Shown here: positions 55,758 to 64,000 of the stretch, piece by piece
Numbering within the stretch: position 1 is the stretch's first letter
How the letters are laid out: each line of letters starts with the position of its first letter
Assembly: GCF_019320115.1 (NCBI RefSeq)
Contig: NC_089587.1
Span: 87,934,939 to 87,998,938 of the forward strand
Source of the DNA: Miscanthus floridulus
Taxonomy: Eukaryota; Streptophyta; Magnoliopsida; Poales; Poaceae
Direction of reading: 5' to 3'
DNA length: 64,000 bases
Program-made: the position numbers and the translations under genes
The notes under the pieces: model-generated
Databases searched by the model: none
What the model saw: only the letters and a program-made list of their open reading frames with translations
What the model was told of the DNA's origin: nothing

Positions 55758-57474
55758 ATGGACGGCGCCAGTCACTCGCGCCACCAAGAGAAGCGATCAA
55801 AGCACAACCAAGACCGCGCTGCTGCCCCTAGACCTCTGGCCACACCAAGGTAGTGTGTACCCATACTGGTGCTGGAGGTTCTCGTGCTGTCCGTCGGCAT
55901 GATGGTCACGGATCATCTTCTGTAGCTTCTTCTCATCAAGCTCGTGCCTATGTTGGTGATGATCCAATTGTTGATGAAGAAGAAGCTCTTGAGCATGCTG
56001 GCCGCACCATTGATGTCTGCCTATTCGCACCCCATGTCATAGCCCAGACTTCGTCAGTGAGCTCGTTCCTTTCATGGGAGATCTTCCAGTCATGCAGGAG
56101 CCCGTGATGGCTCCTAATCCTTGTGGTGGCTGGACACCTCCTCTATCAGTTGACTACCATCACCGAGTCTAGGACATCAAGTCCATGAGAGGCAAAAACT
56201 TCTATGCTGAGGATGAGAAGGATCTATGGCTTGAGTATCGTTTCTGGCACCCCTTTCACTTTGATTTCTATGATTCCATCCTTTATCGCAAGTTTCTGAA
56301 GAAGAAGGAGCCACCGGTCCTTCAGATGAAATGCATTAATGCCTATTCTCTTGGTTTGTTCACAGAGCTTGAGCTAGAGCAGATGGTTCATGATATACGC
56401 TCAATGGGGCTATCCTACCTAATGGAGTTTTGGAAGCATTGGAACAATGAGATCATCTATCAGTTTTATGCTTCCTATCACCATGAGAAAGACCCTACCG
56501 GTGCCATTGACATTATCCATTGGACCACATACAAGGTGTATTTCATTACCTTCTCTTGCCTTCTTGGTTTGGGTCACACCAACTGCACTGCACCTGAGCT
56601 TACTGAGTATGAGGATGTGGCTTTGGAGGTGTATCAGCACATGTACCTTGATGGATATCCAGCCAATGGATAGACCGTGTATCTGAAGCCCTACTACTAT
56701 GTTATGAACAACATCCTATGATAGATCTTGTATCCAAAGTGTGGTGACTCCACTTTCCTTCGCGATAACTCTCAGAAGGTGCTTCAGCGCTTTAGTGATG
56801 ATTTTCAACAATTCTCCATCAGTCGCTACATTTGGAACAAGCTTCATGATACTAGTGAGGATCCTATGAGGCACCTTCCATATACCCCCTACATTATGCA
56901 TGTGATTGAGTAAGTATCAGGCATCCTATTCCCCATAGATTCCCAGCACAAGCTCCTCAAGATTTCCAACAAGACTTCTATCACAGCTGCAAGGGACCTG
57001 AAGAAGAAAGCTAATGCAGCCAAAGGCAAAGGCAAAGGTGCTTCAGGTTCTCGCTCTCACCATGGTGCTTCACCTCTTGCTGCTTCTCGCTCTTCTAGTG
57101 CTGAGCCACTCTCTTCTGACTCCTCTAATAAGAAGCCCAACAAGTTCAAGTTTCTCATGACCTACATGTTTGGACAGTGTTGTGCTAGTGCTCAATGTAA
57201 GCATGACATGCAAGAGAGGCTCTATCATTTGGAGCAGCGGGCTAGTATTGAGTCTTCTCCTCTACCGCCGTTTGTGCCTCCCCGTGATCCTTTGGCTCTT
57301 TATGATGAGGCTTGTGCGGCATATGAGGACGATGCTTCTTCTCACCATCAATGTAAGAGCACGGCCACTCCCAAAGATGAGGACTACATCCAGGAAGATG
57401 ACGGTGATGATGGCGATGACGATGACGGTGATGGTGGCAATGATAGTGATGACACAGACTACGAGGACAAGTAG
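55758..57474 (+). pseudogene. Third ORF of Sirevirus C5 (env-like position, plant-transposon-type protein)
   Basis: ATG at 55758 is two bases after a predicted 3' splice site. The first 31 codons (MDGASHSRHQEKRSK onward) end at a TAG. Two frameshifts (about 55850 and 56060) lead to one frame running to 57474 with several stops (56173, 56671, 56719-56724, 56911). The core near 56440-56650 (IIYQFYASYHHEKD, WTTYKVYF, SCLLGLGH) resembles the FYATL...LLGL core of ATHILA ORF1-like or putative plant transposon proteins; this is from memory. The C-terminal part is Ser/Lys-rich, then coiled-coil-like (57160-57260), and ends in an Asp/Glu run. Some Sireviruses carry an env-like ORF here. I see no convincing signal peptide or membrane segment, so envelope function is not supported. 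Confidence 0.7.
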
Positions 57475-58060
57475 TTATTTTTCTTCATGTGGCCTACCCC
57501 TTTTGGCACTTGTTGACAAAGGGGGAGTGTTAGGCTTTGATCTATCATGTAAAAAGTTAGTTGGTCACTTAGTTTCGAGGCTTTAAAACTTTTAGCTTGT
57601 ATGAACTATATCGTGTGGTGGCTGGTATGTGATGGACAACTAATATGTGTTTGTGATGGATGATTGTAGGACAAGTAATGGTTATCTATCTATCTTATTA
57701 GCTTGTGCTTGTCTCTACTTGCGATAGTGGATGTTATTTTCGATGGCCATGTGTTGCTTCAAGTTTCTACTTTGAATTCTTGGCCATCACATTCTCTTTT
57801 ACTCATTGTGTGAATATAACATGTCATATTGCATCTCTTTTCATGGATATATATTTGTTCACACATACTTGTTGCACCCCATAGATTGCAAAATTTAGGG
57901 GGAGCTTTTGCCTTGATATATGCAAATCATGTATAGATTATTCTAATTGAAATTCAAATTCATGCATACATCAAGGGAGAGCTCTTCATAAATTTTGGGG
58001 TTCAAAAGCTTTAAATTCTTTCATTCTTATAAAAGCCTAAGTTGGTTGTCATCAATTACC
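57475..58060 (+). other. C5 3' untranslated region
   Basis: Non-coding tail with purine runs (GACAAAGGGGGAGTG at about 57516, TTAGGGGGAGC at about 57896, CAAGGGAGAGC at about 57971) before the PPT. It aligns loosely with the C3 tail 46611-47020. Confidence 0.75.
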
Positions 58061-58074
58061 AAAAAGGGGGAGAT
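58061..58074 (+). other. Polypurine tract of C5
   Basis: AAAAAGGGGGAGAT precedes the LTR start TGAAAGTGCATT at 58075. Confidence 0.9.
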
Positions 58075-59441
58075 TGAAAGTGCATTTGCCCCCTATGTGG
58101 GTTTTGGTGTATTGATGACATCCAAATTAGGGACTAATGTGATTTTAATGAGATATGTCACAGCTATTAGTCCCATGAAAGATTTAAAGAGTTGATAAAG
58201 ATGAAATGGTATCCCTCAATTCTTGAAGTTGTAAAGGCGGACGAACTCAAAGCGCTCTCCAAGGGTTTTATATTTTGTTTTGAGTTTAGGATCCGCCGCA
58301 CTATAAAAGAGGGATGCAAACTTAGTTGGTTTGAGGAAGATAGAGTGCTCAAGCATAAAAATAAAATCAAAAGACAGACACTCTAGCACTTCACGAGCAC
58401 GTAGAATAGTTTTTGGTGACTTTTGGTGTTGGAAGTCCCGACCGTCAAAAGTCACGACTCACGCCGGAAGTCTTAACGCCCAGTCACTTAGTCTGCGCGA
58501 TGACCATGGCTGTCGGAAGTCCCGACCTAAGTTGGGAGTCCCAGCACCTAGACTTTAGCTAGCCAGCTGACTGCGCCCATCGAAAGTCTCGACATTCGTC
58601 GGGAGTCTCGACCATCGGAAGTCCCAACGTAAGTCGGAAGTTCTAATATTGACCAGCTCGTGCGATCTTTGACCTTGCATGAACAGTGTTTTCTTTATAG
58701 GTCGAAAGTCCTAAGATCTGCGTCAGAACTTCCAATGTAGATCTGAATGGTTAGATTTCTACTATGAGTATAAATAGCCCTCTAGGCATTGTTTAGATCC
58801 TTTCAGGTGTGCCTTAGGAAGTTTGTACCGGTTCGATTCCACCGCCGCAAGGGAAGGAATCAACTAGTGGAAGGAGGAGAATGAGTTGGAAAAGACTTCA
58901 GCAAGAGTGGCCTTCATGGTCCTCTAGAGCTGACCTTCGCTGGGTCACTCGCAGCCCCCTCAACGGAGAGTAGGACTCGACGGAGTCTGAACTTCGATAA
59001 AACAAATATTATGTCTCGATCTCCCTTTACTTTTGATATTTGTGATATTTGTGTATTGCTTGAGCTTGTCTATAGGTTACCAGTAGTGGTCTGCAACATG
59101 GATTGAAAAGAGCAATCAATCAGAGCAAGTCGAGGGCTGACCGAGCAGAACCCGTGTATACCTGACGCGTCCGGTATTGATACCGGACACGTCCGATATT
59201 CCTCCCCAGCGCCCAATTTATTTATTCTCTGTTCTAATCTCTGTGTTGCAGGGTTATAGCTCCTAGATATATTCTATATACCTTGTTTACTCTGTTGACT
59301 AACTCGTGAGTGGTTTATTTCTCTGATTTGGAGTTTCCAAGTAATTGAAAACTCCAACACTAATTGTTTCCACATTTTGAAGGGTTGAATTTTTAGAAAC
59401 ACCTATTCACCCCCCTCTAGGCGGCATCCTTGGTCCTTTCA
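58075..59441 (+). mobile_element. C5 Sirevirus LTR (1367 bp)
   Basis: TGAAAGTGCATTTG ... GGTCCTTTCA has TG...CA termini, lies after a PPT and before a PBS, and is therefore complete. It serves as 3' LTR for the ORF3-bearing unit and as 5' LTR for the gag start that follows, a second tandem in this window. It contains a motif cluster at 58429-58740 and an inverted pair GACGCGTCCGGTAT / ATACCGGACACGTC at 59163-59193 also seen in C3. Confidence 0.9.
58429..58740. repeat. GGAAGTCCCGAC motif cluster in the C5 LTR
   Basis: About eleven variants of YYGGAAGTCCCGAC lie in 310 bp, for example 58429, 58464, 58514, 58531, 58580, 58599, 58615, 58633, 58701 and, inverted, 58721. Spacing is irregular. Similar motifs occur at 54948-55075 and 55614-55660 and in the C3 LTR near 48010-48075. 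Confidence 0.75.
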
Positions 59442-59443
59442 AT

Positions 59444-59455
59444 TGCTATCAGAGC
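59444..59455 (+). other. Primer-binding site after the C5 LTR
   Basis: TGCTATCAGAGC lies two bases after the LTR end, with one mismatch to TGGTATCAGAGC. Confidence 0.88.
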
Positions 59456-59492
59456 AAGGACTCACTAAAAGCTTCACAGCCATGAGAAAAAG

Positions 59493-59950
59493 ATGTCAAT
59501 GCCTAATGAGTCAGAGCCAGTGCTTCTCCAAAATGATGGTTCAAACTTTCACAGTGAGAAAAGGATGTCGACGCCTAACGAGTTAGAGCCAGTGCTTCTC
59601 CAAAATGATGGTTCAAACTTTCTATCTTGGTCGATTCATGTACTCAATGCTTTTTGGGCTATTAGTCCTCTTGTTGAGCATATTGTGGATGTAAGCATCT
59701 TTCTTCCCATAGTTGATTGGAACAACTACAAAAATATTCTAAAAGAGGAAGAGAGATGCATGCAACTCAATGATCAAGCAATTAATGTCATGTTGAGTAT
59801 ATTGAGTGCAGAGGTTCTAGATGAGGCAATCTTCAATGGACAAACACCTCCTGAGAGTGCTCATCTCATTTGGACTAGACTTGTTGATTTGTATGGAAAG
59901 TCCAAATGTGATGAGGCATATGAGTATGAGTCAATGGAAGACATGTTCAT
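59493..59950 (+). pseudogene. gag: Start of a C5-type gag with an internal 24-codon duplication
   Basis: ATG at 59493 (MSMPNESEPVLLQNDGSNF) starts a copia gag N-terminus. The 72 bases 59493-59564 are repeated in tandem at 59565-59636 with a few changes (MSTPNELEPVLLQNDGSNF), keeping the frame. The core continues (FLSWSIHVLNAFWAI, LNDQAINVMLSIL, HLIWTRLVDLYGKSK) to about 59945, where it is cut and fused to the leader of element E. No zinc knuckle or pol remains. Confidence 0.8.
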
Positions 59951-60900
59951 GATACCTGTGTGGGCGTAGCACTAAGATTGCAAGGGTCTTTTTCTGTACC
60001 AATCTAAAATATATGTGGAGCTTAGGAGGCACACAAAAGAATAAATATGTATATGTGGCACACAAGTCAGTAACAGATAGCAATGTTGAATAAATGTCTA
60101 GAGCACTTGTCCTAGTTGCAGGGATATACGTGTTCCTAGCACCAGTTGTGATGAACAAGGGAGTGAAACAAGTATGAAAGGTAGCAACGGAAATATGGAC
60201 AAGTCAAAAGGCACCACAAACAATAGAGCTATTGAGTGTTCCTTATGTGTTCCTTTTCTCTTCTCTTCTCTTCTCTTTTACTATTTTTTCTTTTCTTTTT
60301 TGTCCAAACTTTTTTTTTGCTTTTGCTTTTTTGATATTTTTTTCTCAGCAAGGAGCACACAAGAATAAACCACAAAAAAATTGAGCTCAATTGGATAAAA
60401 GTTGTGGACTATAGAAAATCAAGATTGTGCTCAGAAAACCATGCCAAAACTTGTGGGCCCAGAAACTCAATTTTCCTGATCGAATTTCACAAATCTAATT
60501 TTTGCGAATCTAGCTTTTTTGGGATGAAATAGATCAAAAAATTTCTTGCATTCTCCATAGATATAAAATTCGCCCTGTTTCGAGTTTGGATGCAAAAGTT
60601 ATGACTGTTTTATGGAAGGCAGTCCGAATCAGGGTTTTAGTGGACACAAGATGCAAACTGATGGTGATATGGGATGGCGACAGGTGGACGGATCAACACA
60701 AACTAGTAAAGAATACAATCTCAACCAGCAACAAGACCTTGACCTAGGACATAAACTCAACACGGCGGACTCTGAAACTGAATCACGCAAAGGCTATGGC
60801 GCGGATGGTTATAGGACAAGAAACAAATATGGCGTTGGACTATGGGACGAAAGCGAAAAAACTCAAACTAAGGTTAAATTGTGAACTTGAAGGTATACCT
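59951..60900 (-). mobile_element. Truncated leader of element E, left copy
   Basis: Bases 59953-60237 match 63718-63996 with few changes, in the same orientation, so they are two copies of the leader of one element family. On the minus strand this copy lies just after an LTR (60919-61301) and PBS. It diverges from the right copy beyond GGTATCA-GAAC, where it meets C5 gag. It contains a pyrimidine-rich tract on the plus strand (60250-60345). The open frame 60612-60884 (plus) is not recognised and lies antisense to the element. Confidence 0.65.
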
Positions 60901-60916
60901 GAAGCTCTAATTACCA
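60901..60916 (-). other. Primer-binding site of element E
   Basis: On the minus strand TGGTAATTAGAGCTTC follows two bases after the LTR end CACATCA. It matches TGGTATCAGAGC loosely, with a 1-base insertion and one change. Confidence 0.6.
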
Positions 60917-60918
60917 CT

Positions 60919-61301
60919 TGATGTGGACGGGGTTCCCGATCTTCCATTAGGTTCTAGATAACTATCGATTTGGTTGGAGAGCGACACACCGATCCGACTT
61001 CATATCACAAAGACATGAACCCTATAACCTTAGCACCACGTCTCCTCAGGTTATCAACCATGTCACAATCAGGTTGACCTTGCCACGAAGGCTAATCCTG
61101 CTACAAATCGAAGAACACAAGCATTAACAAGATAAAACACAACTCTAGTGAAGTGACAATTGTGGATGTATGATTAAGCTCTCGAATGTAGGGTTTCACA
61201 AACCGATAACGACGACTGTTCAAAGACAGATTGATCTAAAGCAAAACCCAAAACCTTACGAGGGCGATGGCTACTGATTATAAGGTGTTAGGGTTGTCAC
61301 A
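60919..61301 (-). mobile_element. Short LTR of element E (about 383 bp)
   Basis: On the minus strand it runs TGTGACAACCCTAACACC ... GTCCACATCA with TG...CA termini, after a purine run (GGAGGGTGCGTCCAGGGGG) and before the PBS-like site. No second copy lies in the window, so the limits rest only on the termini, PPT and PBS. The plan E interior, LTR, E leader indicates tandem units or nested recombination. Confidence 0.55.
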
Positions 61302-61816
61302 CCCCCTGGACGCACCCTCCTAATGGGCTCAATGACGATACATGGCCCAACGGACCAAAGACAGTGACACAGCACTCTGACAGATTCTGGACGCTGACTT
61401 GTTTCGATGATTTCGGTTGCCTCCGATGGAGATTGGACCTCAAACCAACGCCTTGGTTAGATTATTGAATTAGCTTTCCATCCATATGTGGATCGGGGTT
61501 CGTATGTGACATGGGCGTCTGTTTTACTATAGACTGCTCCTGGAGCCCGAGATGGACTCGAACTTCACATGGATTGGGCCTCCAACCTGGCTTGGATGCC
61601 CTTGCTTGCCTTCTAAGGTGGTAGCCAAGGAGGAGGATGTCCTTGGGCATCTCTAAGGTGTTGTCCATCTCCTTGGGGCGTGCTCCAAATTGGTATAGGG
61701 TCCCAAGGGTGAATATCAGGCCCACAACGACACAACTTTTGGCATAAACAGCGGCAACTTGTCATGATGGTTTGGAGGCCATGCCAACGTGATCTTGAGG
61801 TCAAACCAGATCCATT
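61302..61816 (-). other. 3' non-coding part of element E
   Basis: Between the unknown ORF and the LTR on the minus strand. It contains a PPT-like purine run at 61302-61320 and only short frames. No protein is recognised. Confidence 0.5.
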
Positions 61817-62773
61817 TCAAAGCTTATCAAATAAGCTTTCCATCAAGTGCTCATCGACCTCAAACACACTCCGGATGAAGGAGTTATGGCCTTCCCAATG
61901 AAGTAGCGTCGTGCTACCAGCGAAGCGAATGTTTAACTTTGATGGACCTGCACTTTGAGATCGGACTTTTTCATGGCATATCCATTCTCTATCATCATCA
62001 CCATTACTCCTAAGCACATTTGAAATAGCAATATTAGATAGTAATAAATTCTTAGTTTTATCATTATGCAAATATAGGTACAAGCTCACCTTGTCTTTAT
62101 CTTTCATGGGCGTATCCATAGGTGTCATGTCCTCATCATCCTTCCCTTCTTGACAACAAACCGTCATCGGTTTGAGCTTAGCTGGAGGATAGGTTGTAGG
62201 TAGTAGCCAAAATTGTTCCACTTGAAATTTAACCTGCTTCTTTATAACAAAACTTGGGGATCTCGACATGACATGGTTATAGCTATTGCAGCCCTCTAGT
62301 TGAACAACAAAAGGAGATTTCAGATTTGAACAAATATAGACACGATGCACCATATACTCTTTACAATTATATTTTCTAATAAAATGATATGTACAAGTAG
62401 ACAACCATGGCACTTCAGCACATTTAAGTTTCTCTTCCAAACTACTAAATGCACACAGAGTATCAAACTCAATATAACCCAAAGTATTTAGAGAAGACAA
62501 TAATTTTAGCTCATCTTTTTCAGCGTTAATGGGAAGCAATTTCTTATTGACAACATAGGAATTTTATTCCAAAACAAAATAATCATTTTTATGCACTGGT
62601 TGTGGCACATGAATAATCATACCACTATCACACAACTCTTCTTTATCACAAAGATTAGTAGAACATTCATCATGTGACAAAGGTAAATCAATAGAAGCTT
62701 CTAGTATATAATTATTAGCATCATTGGTGGGAAAATTCAGCATATCAAGAGAGCTCTTACCTGAGATATTTAC
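61817..62773 (-). pseudogene. Unknown ORF following gag in element E
   Basis: In frame with the gag C-terminus (62995 downward), a reading frame continues to 61817 with only two stops (after EDKVIEKE and after DYFVLE). Visible stretches are LLSSLNTLGYIEFDTLCAF, HRVYICSNLKSPFVV, CCQEGKDDEDMTPMD and GHNSFIRSVFEVDEHLMES. I see no zinc knuckle, protease, reverse transcriptase or integrase motif, so the element lacks pol and was probably mobilised in trans. I do not recognise the protein. The near-open frame suggests that it was coding until recently. Confidence 0.55.
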
Positions 62774-63539
62774 CTATTCTTTCTCTATCACCTTGTCCTC
62801 AGGCTCCAAAGTGGGTGTGGGAGGTGGTGGTGGTGAAGATGCTACTGCAGCAGAAGCGGCCACTTGCCTGCTTATCGTGGTCTCGACCTTCGCAAATGCT
62901 CGCTCCACCCATGCCAATACCTGGTTGGTGAGGTTGTCTCTAATGTTGCTTTTCTTCTTTTGCTGATATCCCTGCAATTCTTTTTCTGCAAGCATAGCAA
63001 GCTAGAGCAAATGGTTGACAATATAAAACTCTTTATGAAAAACAATATCATGTATGCCATGCCTCAAACCACCGTAAAAGCGAATGATTTTATCTTCCGT
63101 GTCTTCTACTTCCCACAACATATTGCACACTTTTGAAACTCTATATAGTATTCCTGGACAGACATATTACCTTGCTCTAAGTGCATCAATTTCTTACGCA
63201 AATCATGTTTATAAGAAAAAGGAATAAAATGATCACGCATTGCTTCTTTTAGTCTATCCCATGATTGAGGTTGTTGATGCAAATTGCCTAGTTCTCGCCA
63301 CTAGAATTGAGCTAACCCTTGAATTCACTAGTGGCATGTTTAACTCTATGTATCTAAGGAACTAGGTGGGAATTAAACTCTTGTTCTACAACCATCTCCC
63401 AATCAAAATATCCTTCTCCATCATAAGATCCAAAATAGGATGGTAAGGTCAATTTACCTCTCATACCTTGATGATTATAGTCTATATGTGATGGTTGATT
63501 GTTCTTCATTTGGTCCATCCTTGTAAACTTCTGGTCCAT
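62774..63539 (-). pseudogene. gag: Element E gag remnant (gypsy type)
   Basis: ATG at 63539 (MDQKFTRMDQMKNNQ) begins a gypsy gag: LPSYFGSYDGEGYFDWEMVVEQEF, then, through stops and frameshifts, WRELG, LKEAMRDHFIPFSY, LRKKLMHLEQGNMSVQEYY, and finally MLAEKELQGYQQKKK with a Pro run. This is the retrotransposon gag capsid fold. Stops after HLVP and at several later points make it inactive. It reads straight on into the unknown ORF instead of a zinc knuckle and pol. Confidence 0.8.
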
Positions 63540-64000
63540 GATTTCCTGCAATTTAGTCTTAAACAGAAACTCGTTGTTTGATATTGTTAGAAATCAAAAT
63601 AAATGCCTATCAACGGTTATGTGTTGGTGGAAACACGCTCTCACATGCCTTACTAAATTCTTACAAGTGTTCTTACCAAAGCAAAACAGTGGACGGTGCA
63701 ACCGGCGGCTGGTTCGTGATACCTGTGAGGGCATAGCACCAAGATTGCAAGGGTCTTTTTCTGTACCGATCCGAAGTATATGTGGAGCCTGGGAGGCACA
63801 CAAAAGAACAAATATGTATATGTGGCACACAAGTCAGTAACAGACAGCAATGTTGAATAAATGTCCAGAGCACTTGTCCTAGTTGTTGGCCTATATGTGT
63901 TCCTAGCACCAGTTGTGATGAACAAGGGAGTGAAGCAAGTATGAAAGAAATACGGACAAAGCAAAAGGCACCACAAATAATAGAGCCATTGAGTGTTCCT
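63540..64000 (-). mobile_element. Leader of element E, right copy (runs off the window)
   Basis: This is the sequence immediately upstream of the E gag start on the minus strand. Bases 63718-63996 match the left copy 59953-60237. Unlike the left copy it runs uninterrupted into gag. On the minus strand it contains CACAG|GTATCACG, a possible splice donor. The 5' LTR of this unit should lie beyond 64000. Confidence 0.65.

Noticed and set aside
60243..60345. Pyrimidine-rich tract as a possible gene feature
   Set aside because: It is low-complexity DNA inside a retrotransposon leader; no further support.
60612..60884. 90-codon plus-strand ORF
   Set aside because: It is antisense to the element E leader and unlike any known protein. 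The matching region of the right copy lies outside the window and cannot be checked.

Overview
The window looks like intergenic DNA from a large-genome grass, probably an Andropogoneae species such as sugarcane, sorghum or Miscanthus. That placement is inferred from the retrotransposon families and is not proven. I see no intact host gene, tRNA, rRNA or CRISPR array. About 95% of the window is nested, mostly dead LTR retrotransposons. Names used below: G = Ty3/gypsy of Tekay/Del chromovirus type, C = Ty1/copia of Sirevirus (SIRE/Maximus) type, E = a third, gypsy-like family.

Layout. 1-8804: G1, plus strand, internal region without recognisable gag/pol and a 4.6-kb 3' LTR. It sits inside the 5' LTR of C1. 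8805-17052: C1 (rest of 5' LTR, gag, pol, PPT, 3' LTR). 17053-43929: C2, joined directly to the C1 LTR. It is interrupted by a reverse-oriented gypsy solo LTR (17651-21544, TSD GATGA) and by the complete reverse-oriented element G2 (27421-42699, TSD CTGYG). 43930-46610: GC-rich gene-like fragments and a probable CACTA transposon end. 46611-48121: 3' end and LTR of Sirevirus C3. 48122-51436: 5' LTR and gag of Sirevirus C4. 51437-53947: truncated gypsy LTR. 53948-59441: pol end, a third ORF, PPT and LTR of Sirevirus C5, followed by a second C5-type gag start (59442-59950). 59951-64000: E, minus strand, with a gag remnant, an unknown ORF and a short LTR followed by a second leader.

Main discovery. 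The gypsy chromovirus G2 carries a 308-codon reading frame (37542-36619, minus) between its spliced leader and gag. Its N-terminus is nearly the tail of histone H3 (ARTKQTAxKSTGG, keeping K4, K9 and S10). A coiled-coil-like middle and a very acidic C-terminus follow. The same element encodes a chromodomain at the end of its integrase, the module class that reads methylated H3 tails. So one element appears to encode both an H3-tail mimic and an H3-tail reader. The start codons of this ORF and of gag both lie directly after a CAG and in nearly the same sequence context, which suggests alternative 3' splice sites.

Other themes. Four related gypsy LTR types share small conserved cores (a CTGAGTAC/GTACTCAG hairpin and a GATTCGAATC palindrome) but differ in a GC-rich island. 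Each Sirevirus LTR carries its own cluster of short palindromic repeats. In C5 the same motif also lies upstream of and inside the leader of the third ORF. C1 and C2 share at least four inactivating lesions, so they descend from one already dead copy or from a trans-mobilised defective lineage.
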